From Deltaproteobacteria bacterium (GTDB taxonomy: Bacteria > Myxococcota_A > UBA796 > UBA2385): a stretch of 8,832 bases of DNA. The notes beneath the pieces are model-generated. The model made no database searches, was not told the origin of the DNA, and saw only the letters and a program-made list of their open reading frames with translations. Positions 1 to 6,830 of this stretch are shown in pieces (within the stretch, counting starts at the first letter, position 1; each line of letters starts with the position of its first letter). The translations under genes and the position numbers were made by a program. The stretch lies in assembly GCA_003694325.1 (NCBI GenBank), contig RFKJ01000145.1:1-8832 (forward strand). Reading direction: 5' to 3'.

Positions 1-680
1 ACGTGGCGGGCGAGGTGCGGTCGCCGGGCCGCACCCTGCCCCTGGCGATGCTCGGCGGCACGGTGGTCGTGTCGCTGCTCTACGCGCTGCTGTGCGGGGC
101 CTTCGTCCGGGTGCTGGGGTTCGATGGCCTCGCGGCGGCGGGAGAGGCCGGCAGCGCCCTGGCCGGCGCGGTGCTCGGGCCGGAGGCGGTGGCGGGGGTG
201 GCCGGCCTCGTGGTCCTGGCGTTGCTGGCCAGCGTCAACGGGACGATCCTCGGCGGGGCGCGGGTGGCCCAGGCGCTCGCCGCCCGCGGCCTGCTGCCCG
301 CCCCCCTGGCGCGGGTCTCGCCGGCGACGGGGGTTCCCGTGACGGCGCTGTGGGTGCAGGCCGCCATTGCCTGCCTGCTGGTTCTCAGCGGCACCTTCCA
401 GGCCATCCTGGCGCTGTCCGGGCTGGCCATGATGCTGGTCGGCAGCCTCTCGGTGGTGGCGCTGTACCGGCTGCGGCGCCGCCAACCGGAGCGCCCTCGT
501 CCCTACCGCGCCACCGGCTACCCGCTCAGCCCGCTGCTCTACCTCGGGGCCAGCCTGGGGACGCTGATGGTGTCGGCGGCGGGTGCCCTGGAGCCGGGTG
601 CCGATCGTCTCCCGCTGGTGGGGATCGGGGTGTGGCTGCTGCTGGCCGGCGGTCACCGGCTGGCGACGCATCGACGGTGA
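1..680 (+). CDS. APC-superfamily amino acid permease, C-terminal part (5' end outside window)
   Basis: This is the C-terminal part (about 225 residues) of an inner-membrane amino acid transporter of the APC superfamily; the reading frame is open from the left edge, so the N-terminal half lies outside. The fragment begins with the family's conserved GEVRSPGRTLPLA loop, followed by about six hydrophobic segments (roughly residues 12-34, 58-82, 108-128, 130-152, 176-196 and 203-219). Between the second and third is the typical GARVAQALAARGLLP loop and a PATGVPVTAL stretch, and near residue 165 is the RPRPYRATGYP motif seen before the last helices of this family. Members are usually about 430-470 residues, so roughly half is missing. 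A GTG at base 3 is only an internal valine. The gene ends at TGA 678-680 and converges with the minus-strand TIR-like gene across a 13-base gap with no obvious terminator. The substrate cannot be told from this half; amino acid uptake or exchange is inferred from the family. Confidence 0.86.
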   Translation, partial: VAGEVRSPGRTLPLAMLGGTVVVSLLYALLCGAFVRVLGFDGLAAAGEAGSALAGAVLGPEAVAGVAGLVVLALLASVNGTILGGARVAQALAARGLLPAPLARVSPATGVPVTALWVQAAIACLLVLSGTFQAILALSGLAMMLVGSLSVVALYRLRRRQPERPRPYRATGYPLSPLLYLGASLGTLMVSAAGALEPGADRLPLVGIGVWLLLAGGHRLATHRR

Positions 681-693
681 GCGGGGGAGCCCG

Positions 694-1473
694 TCAGGCC
701 GGTCCGGCGACCTGGGTGCGGATGGCGTCCACCGCGGCTCCTGCATCGGATGGGCTGGCCGCCCGGGCGTCCACCCAGGGGGCATCCGGCCAGAACGGAC
801 GCGCCGGGACGCCGGGCAGGGCCACGGGCAGGACCCGCTCGATGGGGCTCGCCGCCCGGTCGTGGAGCGAGCGCAGGGTGAAGCGGGGCTGTCCGACGCG
901 GGCCGCGGTCCGACGCAGGCTGGCGTGCAGTCGATCCACCAGGTCCGACCGGGACAGCAGTTCCGGTCCGACGAGCACCACGACGGTGGTCGAGCGGGAC
1001 AGCAGGGCCCGGATCGACGGGACCGCGTGGGGGTTGTCGAGGGAGCCGTCGGCGCGGAGGTCGGGCCCGGCCAGGCCCCGTTCCCGGAGGGTGGCGACGA
1101 ACGCCTCGGACATGGGGTCGTCCTCGGCGATGCAGGCTCCGATGACCGGTCGGCGTGCAAGCTCCTCGAGGGCCTGGCGGGCCCGGCGGGCCAGGGTGAG
1201 GGTCGAGGCACCCCCTCCGTGGCTGACCAACAGGGCGCTGGCGGCGAGATCGGCGGCGCGCCCCGGCCGGGCGGCTCGGGCATAGGCCTCGGCCAGACGC
1301 AGCAGCAGGTTGGCGTTGGGGCTCTGCCCGCGGCGCGCCGAGTCCTGGAGGACGTCCTCCAGCATCACGATCACGTCCACCCACCGGCGTCGGCGGGCGG
1401 CCTCCAGGGCGTGCTCCAGGGCCTCCTCGACCAGGATGGCGGCGAGGCCGTCGTTGGCGTGGGGCCCGGTCAC
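694..1473 (-). CDS. TPR-like plus TIR-like domain protein, translationally coupled to the sigma factor
   Basis: A 259-residue protein with no signal peptide or membrane segment, so probably cytoplasmic. Residues about 10-107 are alpha-helical and look like two or three TPR-type hairpins (for example ALEHALEAARRRRWVDVIVMLEDVLQ is followed by NLLLRLAEAYARAARPGRAADLA). Residues about 110-238 resemble a TIR domain: a first strand VIGACIAEDD followed by a helix ending in RERGL; a helix SIRALLSRS leading into the strand TTVVVLVGPELL; then RVLPVALPG and a final PFWPDAPWVDA. The length, about 129 residues, is right for TIR. At the position of the NADase glutamate (WCxxEL in active TIR domains) the sequence reads DLVDRL, so catalysis is doubtful. 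The GTG start at 1473 overlaps the sigma-factor stop as GTGA; there is no good Shine-Dalgarno sequence of its own, which fits translational coupling. The reading frame stays open further upstream, but there it is only a shadow of the sigma gene. The domain assignment is by eye; an unknown alpha/beta domain is the main alternative. Confidence 0.72.
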   Translation of the reverse strand: MTGPHANDGLAAILVEEALEHALEAARRRRWVDVIVMLEDVLQDSARRGQSPNANLLLRLAEAYARAARPGRAADLAASALLVSHGGGASTLTLARRARQALEELARRPVIGACIAEDDPMSEAFVATLRERGLAGPDLRADGSLDNPHAVPSIRALLSRSTTVVVLVGPELLSRSDLVDRLHASLRRTAARVGQPRFTLRSLHDRAASPIERVLPVALPGVPARPFWPDAPWVDARAASPSDAGAAVDAIRTQVAGPA

Positions 1474-2027
1474 GCGGCGGGTTCCAGGAAGGAACGCTGC
1501 ACCTTCCGCTTGACGCGATTGACGTATTCGCGGCGTACTCCGTGGCGATGGGCCACGGCGGTGTCGGTGTCGCCGGTGAGGAACCGGTCCATCACCGCGG
1601 CGCGGGTCCGGGCCTGGCAGGCGGGGGAGATGTCGGCCAGGGCCTCGTCCATGACGCGCTCCAGGCGCATCCGGACGTCGGCGACCAGCTCCTGGCCGGC
1701 GGCCCGTTCGGCGCAGATTTCGAGGAGCGCGTCCCCGCCGACCTCCCGCTTGTAGGCGCTGCGGCTCCAGCGGCCGCGGGCGCTGCGCCAGGCGATGAGC
1801 CGGCACAGCCCCTCGACCCGCGCCTGCCCGCCCTCCTGCCAGGCCCGAATGAACCGGTCGGGGTGCTCCAAGGCGCAGACGAACACCTCCTGGGTGGCGT
1901 CTTCGACGTGCCCGGCACACATGCGGGGGAAGCTGCCCTGGACGTAGGCACTCAGCCAGGGCCGCACCTGGGCGAAGATCTCTTCGAGGGTCGGAGGGCT
2001 TTCCGTGGTCGCTGCGACATCTTCCAT
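1470..2027 (-). CDS. ECF-like sigma-70 family RNA polymerase sigma factor
   Basis: A 185-residue protein with the two-domain plan of a group-4 (ECF-type) sigma factor, which would direct RNA polymerase to a small promoter set. Region 2 is seen at residues about 25-90, with the core-binding signature VEDATQEVFVCAL and the downstream helix LCRLIAWRSARGRW, where region 2.4 contacts the -10 element. Region 4 is at about 140-181, with a helix-turn-helix read as TDTAVAHRHGVRREYVNRVKRKV, followed by a short tail. The ATG at 2027 was chosen because GGGAG lies 5 bases upstream; an in-frame ATG at 2078 would add 17 residues but has no ribosome binding site. The next gene overlaps the stop by 4 bases, so the two form an operon. 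No membrane anti-sigma gene is adjacent, unlike many ECF loci; the TIR-like partner may play a regulatory role, but that is inference. The linker between regions 2 and 4 and the helix-turn-helix are diverged from the best-known ECF groups, so I do not name a group. Confidence 0.85.
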   Translation of the reverse strand: MEDVAATTESPPTLEEIFAQVRPWLSAYVQGSFPRMCAGHVEDATQEVFVCALEHPDRFIRAWQEGGQARVEGLCRLIAWRSARGRWSRSAYKREVGGDALLEICAERAAGQELVADVRMRLERVMDEALADISPACQARTRAAVMDRFLTGDTDTAVAHRHGVRREYVNRVKRKVQRSFLEPAA

Positions 2028-2230
2028 GGCTTCTCCCGTTGGCACCCATGGGGAATGCAACGGGTGTGCCGGGAACATGTCTCGTGTTTTCGGACCCTTA
2101 CGGAGGTGCTGGTCGTTGCCTGTTTCGTGACGGGACGCGGGCGTTTCAGAAGGGAATCACCCCGGTCACAGAGTCGCCGGGCAGACCATGAAGACGCGGC
2201 GTGGTCCGTGGGGGGCGTGGTGGGGGTGGC
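2028..2230. other. 203-base intergenic gap between the antiporter and sigma genes
   Basis: No convincing gene lies here on either strand. It must hold the promoter of the sigma/TIR-like operon, unless the antiporter transcript reads through. Two weak signals were seen. One is a CCGGG inverted repeat at 2161-2165 and 2177-2181 with no following T-run, shortly after the antiporter stop. The other is two GAAAC words on the minus strand between about 2121 and 2150, one of them upstream of a CGTC. Neither is strong enough to call as a terminator or an ECF-type promoter. Confidence 0.5.
2033..2037 (-). promoter_or_regulatory. Shine-Dalgarno sequence of the sigma-factor gene
   Basis: On the minus strand GGGAG is followed by the 5-base spacer AAGCC and then ATG at 2027. 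This decides the start against the in-frame ATG at 2078, which has no purine-rich motif upstream. Confidence 0.65.
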
Positions 2231-3691
2231 CTACACCAGCAGCACGGCGCACAGCGTGCTGGCGACGGCCCCGAGCCCGGCGGCGGCCAGGGCCAGCGGC
2301 ATCTGGGTTCGAACGTGGTCCATCAGGTCGCAGCCGGTGAACATGGCCGAGAGGATGGTGGTGTCGCTGATGGGGGAGCACTGGTCGCCGAAGACCGAGC
2401 CGCCGAGCACCGCGCCAAAGCAGATCTGCAGGTAGGTGGGATCGGGGTTCAGCGCGTAGGCCAGAGGCATCGCGACGGGGAAGACGACGGCGTAGGTGCC
2501 CCAGGAGCTTCCGGTGGCGAAGGCGATGAACATGCACACCGCGGTCAGCAGGGCGGGCAGCGCCACGAGGGGGAAGCTGTCCCCCATGACCGAGATGATG
2601 AAGGAGGCGGTGTCGAGCTGCTTGGCGACCGCGCCCAGGGTGACGGCCAGACCCAGGATGATCGCGCCGATGGTCATGCTGCGGCAACCCTCGATGAAGC
2701 CGTCCATGATCTCGCCGAGCTTCATGCCGCGGGCGAAGGCCACGACCATGGCGACCAGCACGCTGCACAGGAAGGCCTCGTTGATCCAGTTGCCGTCCTC
2801 GACGACGCCCATGCGGCCCAGGGCGTAGGGGATCACGGCCATGCCGATGAGCGTGCCGATGGGCAGCAGGAAGTCGAGCAACGAGGGGGAGTAGCCGGGG
2901 GAAGCGGCGTTTTCGGGGTCGATGCCCGGGTCCTTGGGCGGCAGCATGGGCTCGGCGTCGGGGGCGTCGAGCGCGCCCGTGGTGCGAGCCCGGTGACGGG
3001 CTGCGGCCATGCGCCGGCCTACCCAGGGCAGCAGCTCGAGGGCCATCAGCAGCGTACCGAGCACGGCGAAGATGGCGTAGAAGTTGAACGGCAGGCTGCG
3101 GACGAACCACTCCGCCCCGGCCTGCTCGTCGGCGATGAGCGGCACGGTGCCGGCGACCAACCCGGCGACGTAGGCCGGCCAGGCGTTGAACGGCAGGATG
3201 GTGGCCACCGGCGACGCCGTGCTGTCGACGATGTAGGACAGCTCCTCGTGGCTGACCCGGTGGCGGTCGGCGACGGGCTTGACCGTCGTGCCGGCCAGCA
3301 CCGTGCTCACCGTGCCGCCCTGGTGGAAGATGCAGCCGACCAGCCAGGCGAACAGCATCGAGCTGCGGGGGCCCCGGGCGACCTTCGCCCCCACGACCCG
3401 GGCGAAGTGCAACGCCCCCCCCGTCTTCTCCCAGATCCCCAGCAGGCCGCCCAGGCTCCACAGGTAGATCAGCAGGATCTTGGCGTAGCTCTTGCTGCCC
3501 AGGGCGGGCAGGAAGAACTCGTCGATGACGTTGAACCGGGACCAGTCGCCGGTCTGCCACACCAGCACGGCCCCGCCGGTCACGATGCCCAGGAACAGGG
3601 CCGGCAGCACCCGGCGGGTCGCGAACGCCAGGACGATGGCCACGAGGGCGGGCAGGATCGACAGGAAGCTGGGTTCGATGGCCGGGTCCAC
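2231..3691 (-). CDS. NhaC-family Na+/H+ antiporter
   Basis: A 486-residue inner-membrane secondary transporter of the NhaC family, which classically exchanges cytoplasmic Na+ for external protons. About ten to twelve hydrophobic segments are visible. Family signatures present are CIFHQGGTVSTVLAGTT (residues 120-136), DSTASPVATILPFNAWPAY (156-174), ATGSSWGTYA (392-401) and the near-invariant GGSVFGDQCSPISDTTILS (430-448). Length is normal for the family (about 450-520). A hydrophilic, Pro/Asp-rich loop at about 225-270 separates the two halves. The GTG at 3691 is preferred because AGGAG stands 5 bases upstream; the longer reading from a GTG at 3724 adds 11 polar residues and would bury that ribosome binding site inside the gene. 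The stop is TAG at 2231-2233. It follows the lipoprotein gene by 75 bases in the same direction. Some relatives carry out other exchanges (for example malate/lactate), so Na+ specificity is a family-level inference. Confidence 0.92.
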   Translation of the reverse strand: MDPAIEPSFLSILPALVAIVLAFATRRVLPALFLGIVTGGAVLVWQTGDWSRFNVIDEFFLPALGSKSYAKILLIYLWSLGGLLGIWEKTGGALHFARVVGAKVARGPRSSMLFAWLVGCIFHQGGTVSTVLAGTTVKPVADRHRVSHEELSYIVDSTASPVATILPFNAWPAYVAGLVAGTVPLIADEQAGAEWFVRSLPFNFYAIFAVLGTLLMALELLPWVGRRMAAARHRARTTGALDAPDAEPMLPPKDPGIDPENAASPGYSPSLLDFLLPIGTLIGMAVIPYALGRMGVVEDGNWINEAFLCSVLVAMVVAFARGMKLGEIMDGFIEGCRSMTIGAIILGLAVTLGAVAKQLDTASFIISVMGDSFPLVALPALLTAVCMFIAFATGSSWGTYAVVFPVAMPLAYALNPDPTYLQICFGAVLGGSVFGDQCSPISDTTILSAMFTGCDLMDHVRTQMPLALAAAGLGAVASTLCAVLLV

Positions 3692-3696
3692 GCGGG

Positions 3697-3701
3697 CTCC
3701 T
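3697..3701 (-). promoter_or_regulatory. Shine-Dalgarno sequence of the NhaC-family gene
   Basis: AGGAG on the minus strand, then the 5-base spacer CCCGC, then GTG at 3691. This is the strongest ribosome binding site in the window and sets the antiporter start. The same 5-base spacing is seen before the sigma and propeller genes. Confidence 0.7.
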
Positions 3702-3766
3702 ATGTGCGGGGCGCATGCTGCCACAGGCCGGGGGACGACCCCGTGGCTTCGAGGGGGCCGGGCGGT

Positions 3767-4375
3767 TCAGGGCGCTGTGGAGGCCGCCAGCTCCAGGGGC
3801 TTGCCCAGCCCGTTGGCGATCTTCTGCGCCTGCTGGGCGAGGTCGGCGTCGGCCTGGGCGTCGAACAGCACCCGGCTGCCCTTGGTCTGCAGCCAGATGG
3901 CGGCACAGCTTCCCCCGCCCGGGCGCTCCGTCTGCTCGTAGACCACGGCCTGGATGTCCCGGGTGGGGATCTCGGAGCGCTCCACCTCGTCGTCGGTCAC
4001 CCAGCGGTCGATCTTGACCACGTCGGCCGTCGGCGGGATGTGCGTCATTCGCCGTTCCTTGGACCCGCAGGGATCGGGTTCCTCGGCGGCGGTCACCTCG
4101 AAGGCCTTGCTGCGCGAGACCCGCTGGCCGGCGGGGGTGACGACGACCAGGTCGACGGTGCCGGCGGGAATCCCCTCCGGCACCCTGCCCTCCACCCGAT
4201 CGGGCGGTGAGACCGTGAGGTCGGCCAGCTCCTGGCGCCCCAGGCGGACGACGGTGCCCTCGACCAGGTTGTTCCCGGTGACGACGATGGTCGTGCCCGG
4301 AGGCCCGCTGTCGGGCTCGATGGTCGAGATGGACGGGAGAGGGGTCGAGCAGGCGAGGAGGAGGAGCGGGAGCAT
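3767..4375 (-). CDS. IPT/TIG-domain lipoprotein with an unassigned C-terminal domain
   Basis: A 202-residue predicted lipoprotein. The N-terminus MLPLLLLACSTP is a very short signal with lipobox Leu-Leu-Ala-Cys, so Cys9 would be lipidated; it lacks the usual basic residues. Residues about 14-94 form an immunoglobulin-like IPT/TIG domain: PSISTIEPDSGPPGTTIVVTG at the start (key residues Pro14, Pro21, Gly24, Gly27, Gly34), then NNLVEGTVVRLG and a closing VVVTPAGQRVSRSKAFEV. A linker with Cys103 leads to a compact domain at about 108-195 (VVKIDRWVTDDEVE, IQAVVYEQTE, CAAIWLQTKGSRVLFDA and a closing amphipathic helix) that I do not recognise. The ATG at 4375 is the first start that makes a lipoprotein; the frame is open upstream, but the sequence there is low-complexity shadow of the propeller gene. 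The ribosome binding site is weak. It lies 31 bases after the propeller gene and 75 before the antiporter, all in one direction, suggesting an envelope operon. Confidence 0.8.
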   Translation of the reverse strand: MLPLLLLACSTPLPSISTIEPDSGPPGTTIVVTGNNLVEGTVVRLGRQELADLTVSPPDRVEGRVPEGIPAGTVDLVVVTPAGQRVSRSKAFEVTAAEEPDPCGSKERRMTHIPPTADVVKIDRWVTDDEVERSEIPTRDIQAVVYEQTERPGGGSCAAIWLQTKGSRVLFDAQADADLAQQAQKIANGLGKPLELAASTAP

Positions 4376-4406
4376 GCCACGATCGGAGCACCCCCCCGCC
4401 GTGAGG

Positions 4407-6767
4407 TCAAGGCCGCACGGGTCGCAGTGGGCGTCGGCGACCGACGGCGAGGAGAGCCGGGAGGAGGATGAGCGACGTGCTGGGTGCCCCCGACCCGCAG
4501 CCGCAGCCGTCGGACCCATCGGGGCCGCTCGTCCCCGTGTCGCCGCCGGTGTCGGGTTCCGGGGTGCGAGCGACATAGGCGTAGTCCCAGATCCCTCGGC
4601 CGTAGGTGGCAAACCGCATGATGTTCTCGCCGGGCACCGGCTCGACCGACCAGTACGTCGTGATGGGCGCCTCCTGGCCGGTCAGGTCCTCCCACTCGCC
4701 GTCGACGTCGCGGACGTAGGCGGCGGTCTGGCCGGCGGCGAACACCCGCCCCGACCCGTCGCCGGCCAGGGCGAGGTCGTAGATCAGCGTGTCGGGCAGC
4801 CCCTGCCCCCAGTCCTGCCAGGTCCGGCCGCCGTTGGTCGTCCGGTAGACGGCGGGTTCACCGTAGCCGGAGCCGCCGACCCAGGCGATGTCGGGGTCGT
4901 CGGGATCGACCACCAGCGCAGACCCGTAGAAGTAGTGGCTGTCAGGGCCGCGGTCGTCGGACCTGCTCCAGGTGCGGCCGCCGTCGTCGCTCACGAACAT
5001 GCGGCCGACGCTGGTGACGGCGTAGGCGCGGAGCGGGTCGCCGGGCGCGAAGGCCATGGCGCTGAGGAACTCGTAGGCGCTCCGGCCGAAGTCTTCCTCC
5101 GACCACAACTCCGGCTGCCAGCCGCCGTCGGCGAAGCTGTACCGGTACAGGTGGGTGGCGCAGAAGAAGAAGGCGGTGGGGTCCGTGGGATCGGGCACCA
5201 GGGGAGGCAGCCAGGCGAAGTAGCGGCCGGCTTCCTGTTCGGGGTAGTCGATGGCGCCGAGCTGTTCCCCGTCTTCTCCGAGCTGGACGAGGATGAAGCC
5301 CGGGTACACCGAGAACACGAAGCGGAAGGTGCCGTCGCCGCTGATGACGTGGGCATAGTCGCCGCTGATGAGCTGGTCGAAGTCCATGCGGTCATCGACG
5401 GCGACGCCGGTGGAGATCTGGTAGCCCTGGTCCTGGGAGCCGGCGGCGATGAGATCGGGATCGTCGACGTGGGTGAGGGTGTCGTAATACTGGCTGACGC
5501 GCAGGCCTTCCAGCGACAGGTTCTCGACGGTCTGCAGCCCGTCGGTGGACCGGTACAGGCCGCCGTCGGTGCTGATGAACCAGGTCTCGGTGCCATCGTC
5601 ACCGGGAAGCACGTCGATGCCCATGATGTCGGCGTGCAGGCGGTCGGCTTCCCGGCCGTAGTACTCCCACCACTCGTTGATCCGGCTGCTGGTCTGGCCG
5701 CCGTCGGTGGAGTACCGGAATTCCACGCCGCCCCAGGCGACGACCATCGGGTCCAGGGTGGAAGCGGCCAGCTCTCCCCAGAAGTCGGGGACCGTGCCCA
5801 CTTCGAGGAAGCTGTCGCCCCCGTCGTCGCTGCGCCACAGTTCGACGTTGTCGACGACGACGTAGAGCGTCGGTGCCCCGGCTTCGCTGCCGGCGATGCG
5901 GGTCGACAGGCCCTCGGTGTAGGTGCCCAGGTCCTGCCAGGTCTCGCCGAGATCGTCGCTGAACCGCAGGACCCCGTCGTCGGCGAGGTACAGCCCGCCC
6001 TGGCCGGTGCGGGGGGTCCAGATGTCGCCACCGAACCAGCCCAGCTCCTCGACGGTCTGGAAGCTGGCGCCCCCGTCGGTGCTGCGTTGCAGGCGGTACC
6101 TGCCGTTGTGGCCGGTGACGAGGAACACGACGCCGTCGCTGGTGCGCAGCAGGCGCCGTACCTCGCTGGGACTGCCGTCGAGCTGGCATTCCTCCCAGGT
6201 CCGGCCGTCGGTGCTGCGGTTGACGTAGCCCCAGTCGCTGGCGGCGATGACGATGTCGGGATCGCCTTCGACCTCGGGGGGCAGCAGCGCCAGCCAGTGC
6301 GCCCCACCGTACAGGCTGTCGCCGATGGGCTGCCAGGGCGCGCTGTCGTCGACGGGCTTGGTCCACACGCCGCCCAGCGAGCTGCCGGCGACCAGCGTGC
6401 CACCGTCGGTGGACCAGGCCGCGGCGTGCATGCGGCCGGCCTGGTTGTTGCTGCCCCGCTCGATCCAGGTCCCGTCGACGACGGGGATGTCCCCCGTCGC
6501 TCGCCGACGGGTCATGGCCTTCCCGAGCTGGCGGTCGAGCGCCTGGGTGTCGACCCCGGGGGCGGCGCGGTGCATGCGGGCCATCCACTCCTTGCGGGCT
6601 TCCTTCTGTTCGTCGGCGCCGGGGGTCGGGAGTGGGTGGGCCGGCTGCTGGTGGAAGCTGGCCAGGACGTGGCGGAGGCGCTCGTCGGCGGTGGGGGCTG
6701 GTAGCGGGAGCAGGTGGAGGCTCAGGCAGGCGACGGCGAGGCCGGCGGCGGCGACGGGCAGGCGCAT
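4407..6767 (-). CDS. Secreted Asp-box (BNR/VPS10-like) beta-propeller protein with MYXO-CTERM tail
   Basis: A 786-residue exported protein. Residues 1-25 are a signal peptide (MRLPVAAAGLAVACLSLHLL); Cys14 makes a lipoprotein reading possible but less likely. A charged helical segment (about 28-90) precedes the propeller, which opens with WIERGSNNQAGRMHAAAW near residue 101. Asp-box loops of the S-x-D-x-G-x-T-W type recur near residues 119, 185, 229, 270, 313, 353, 399, 407, 593 and 643, and the region ends with ATYGRGIWDYAY near 720-731, as in VPS10/sortilin-like and GH74-like propellers. No catalytic residues were identified, so a binding role is as likely as hydrolysis. The tail is a DTGGDTGTSG linker, CGCG at 755-758, a hydrophobic helix (about 764-775) and GRRRPLRPVRP, matching MYXO-CTERM sorting signals that anchor proteins at the surface after cleavage near the cysteine. 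The ATG at 6767 has GAGGA 5 bases upstream. Ligand unknown. Confidence 0.92.
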   Translation of the reverse strand: MRLPVAAAGLAVACLSLHLLPLPAPTADERLRHVLASFHQQPAHPLPTPGADEQKEARKEWMARMHRAAPGVDTQALDRQLGKAMTRRRATGDIPVVDGTWIERGSNNQAGRMHAAAWSTDGGTLVAGSSLGGVWTKPVDDSAPWQPIGDSLYGGAHWLALLPPEVEGDPDIVIAASDWGYVNRSTDGRTWEECQLDGSPSEVRRLLRTSDGVVFLVTGHNGRYRLQRSTDGGASFQTVEELGWFGGDIWTPRTGQGGLYLADDGVLRFSDDLGETWQDLGTYTEGLSTRIAGSEAGAPTLYVVVDNVELWRSDDGGDSFLEVGTVPDFWGELAASTLDPMVVAWGGVEFRYSTDGGQTSSRINEWWEYYGREADRLHADIMGIDVLPGDDGTETWFISTDGGLYRSTDGLQTVENLSLEGLRVSQYYDTLTHVDDPDLIAAGSQDQGYQISTGVAVDDRMDFDQLISGDYAHVISGDGTFRFVFSVYPGFILVQLGEDGEQLGAIDYPEQEAGRYFAWLPPLVPDPTDPTAFFFCATHLYRYSFADGGWQPELWSEEDFGRSAYEFLSAMAFAPGDPLRAYAVTSVGRMFVSDDGGRTWSRSDDRGPDSHYFYGSALVVDPDDPDIAWVGGSGYGEPAVYRTTNGGRTWQDWGQGLPDTLIYDLALAGDGSGRVFAAGQTAAYVRDVDGEWEDLTGQEAPITTYWSVEPVPGENIMRFATYGRGIWDYAYVARTPEPDTGGDTGTSGPDGSDGCGCGSGAPSTSLILLPALLAVGRRRPLRPVRP

Positions 6768-6772
6768 GGAGG

Positions 6773-6777
6773 TCCTC
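6773..6777 (-). promoter_or_regulatory. Shine-Dalgarno sequence of the beta-propeller gene
   Basis: GAGGA on the minus strand, then the 5-base spacer CCTCC, then ATG at 6767. It supports this start, which also gives a clean signal peptide. The 63 bases between the HNH stop and this start contain no other clear signal. Confidence 0.6.
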
Positions 6778-6830
6778 GGTGGCGCTCCAGCGTAGCGAGC
6801 TGGTGGCCGGTTCGCCGAGCGGGCGTCCGG

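Noticed and set aside
1474..2049. Upstream extension of the TIR-like gene to an ATG at 2049, giving 451 residues
   Set aside because: The added 192 residues are Arg/Pro/Gly-rich and coincide with the sigma gene in another frame. The GTG at 1473 overlapping the sigma stop explains the start better.
2121..2150. GAAAC words with a CGTC downstream as an autoregulated ECF promoter for the sigma gene
   Set aside because: The spacing between the elements does not match the usual 16-17 bases, and the words are too short to be significant without comparison to relatives.
2161..2181. CCCGG/CCGGG inverted repeat after the antiporter gene as a terminator
   Set aside because: The stem has only five pairs, the loop is 11 bases, and no T-run follows on the minus strand. 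Such short GC stems are common by chance here.
2166..4391. A 741-codon minus-strand frame overlapping the antiporter and lipoprotein genes
   Set aside because: The translation is dominated by Arg, Pro, Gly and His and is out of frame with two well-supported genes, so it is a shadow frame.
3954..6704. A 916-codon open frame on the plus strand, opposite the propeller gene
   Set aside because: It lies antisense to a gene with clear domains. Its translation is a low-complexity run of Gly, Ala, Val and Asp with no recognisable motif. Long antisense frames are expected in GC-rich DNA because stop codons are rare.
6725..6767. Reading the propeller protein as a lipoprotein through Cys14
   Set aside because: The residues before the cysteine (Ala-Val-Ala) are a poor lipobox, and a hydrophobic stretch continues after it. 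A MYXO-CTERM-anchored protein normally uses an ordinary Sec signal.
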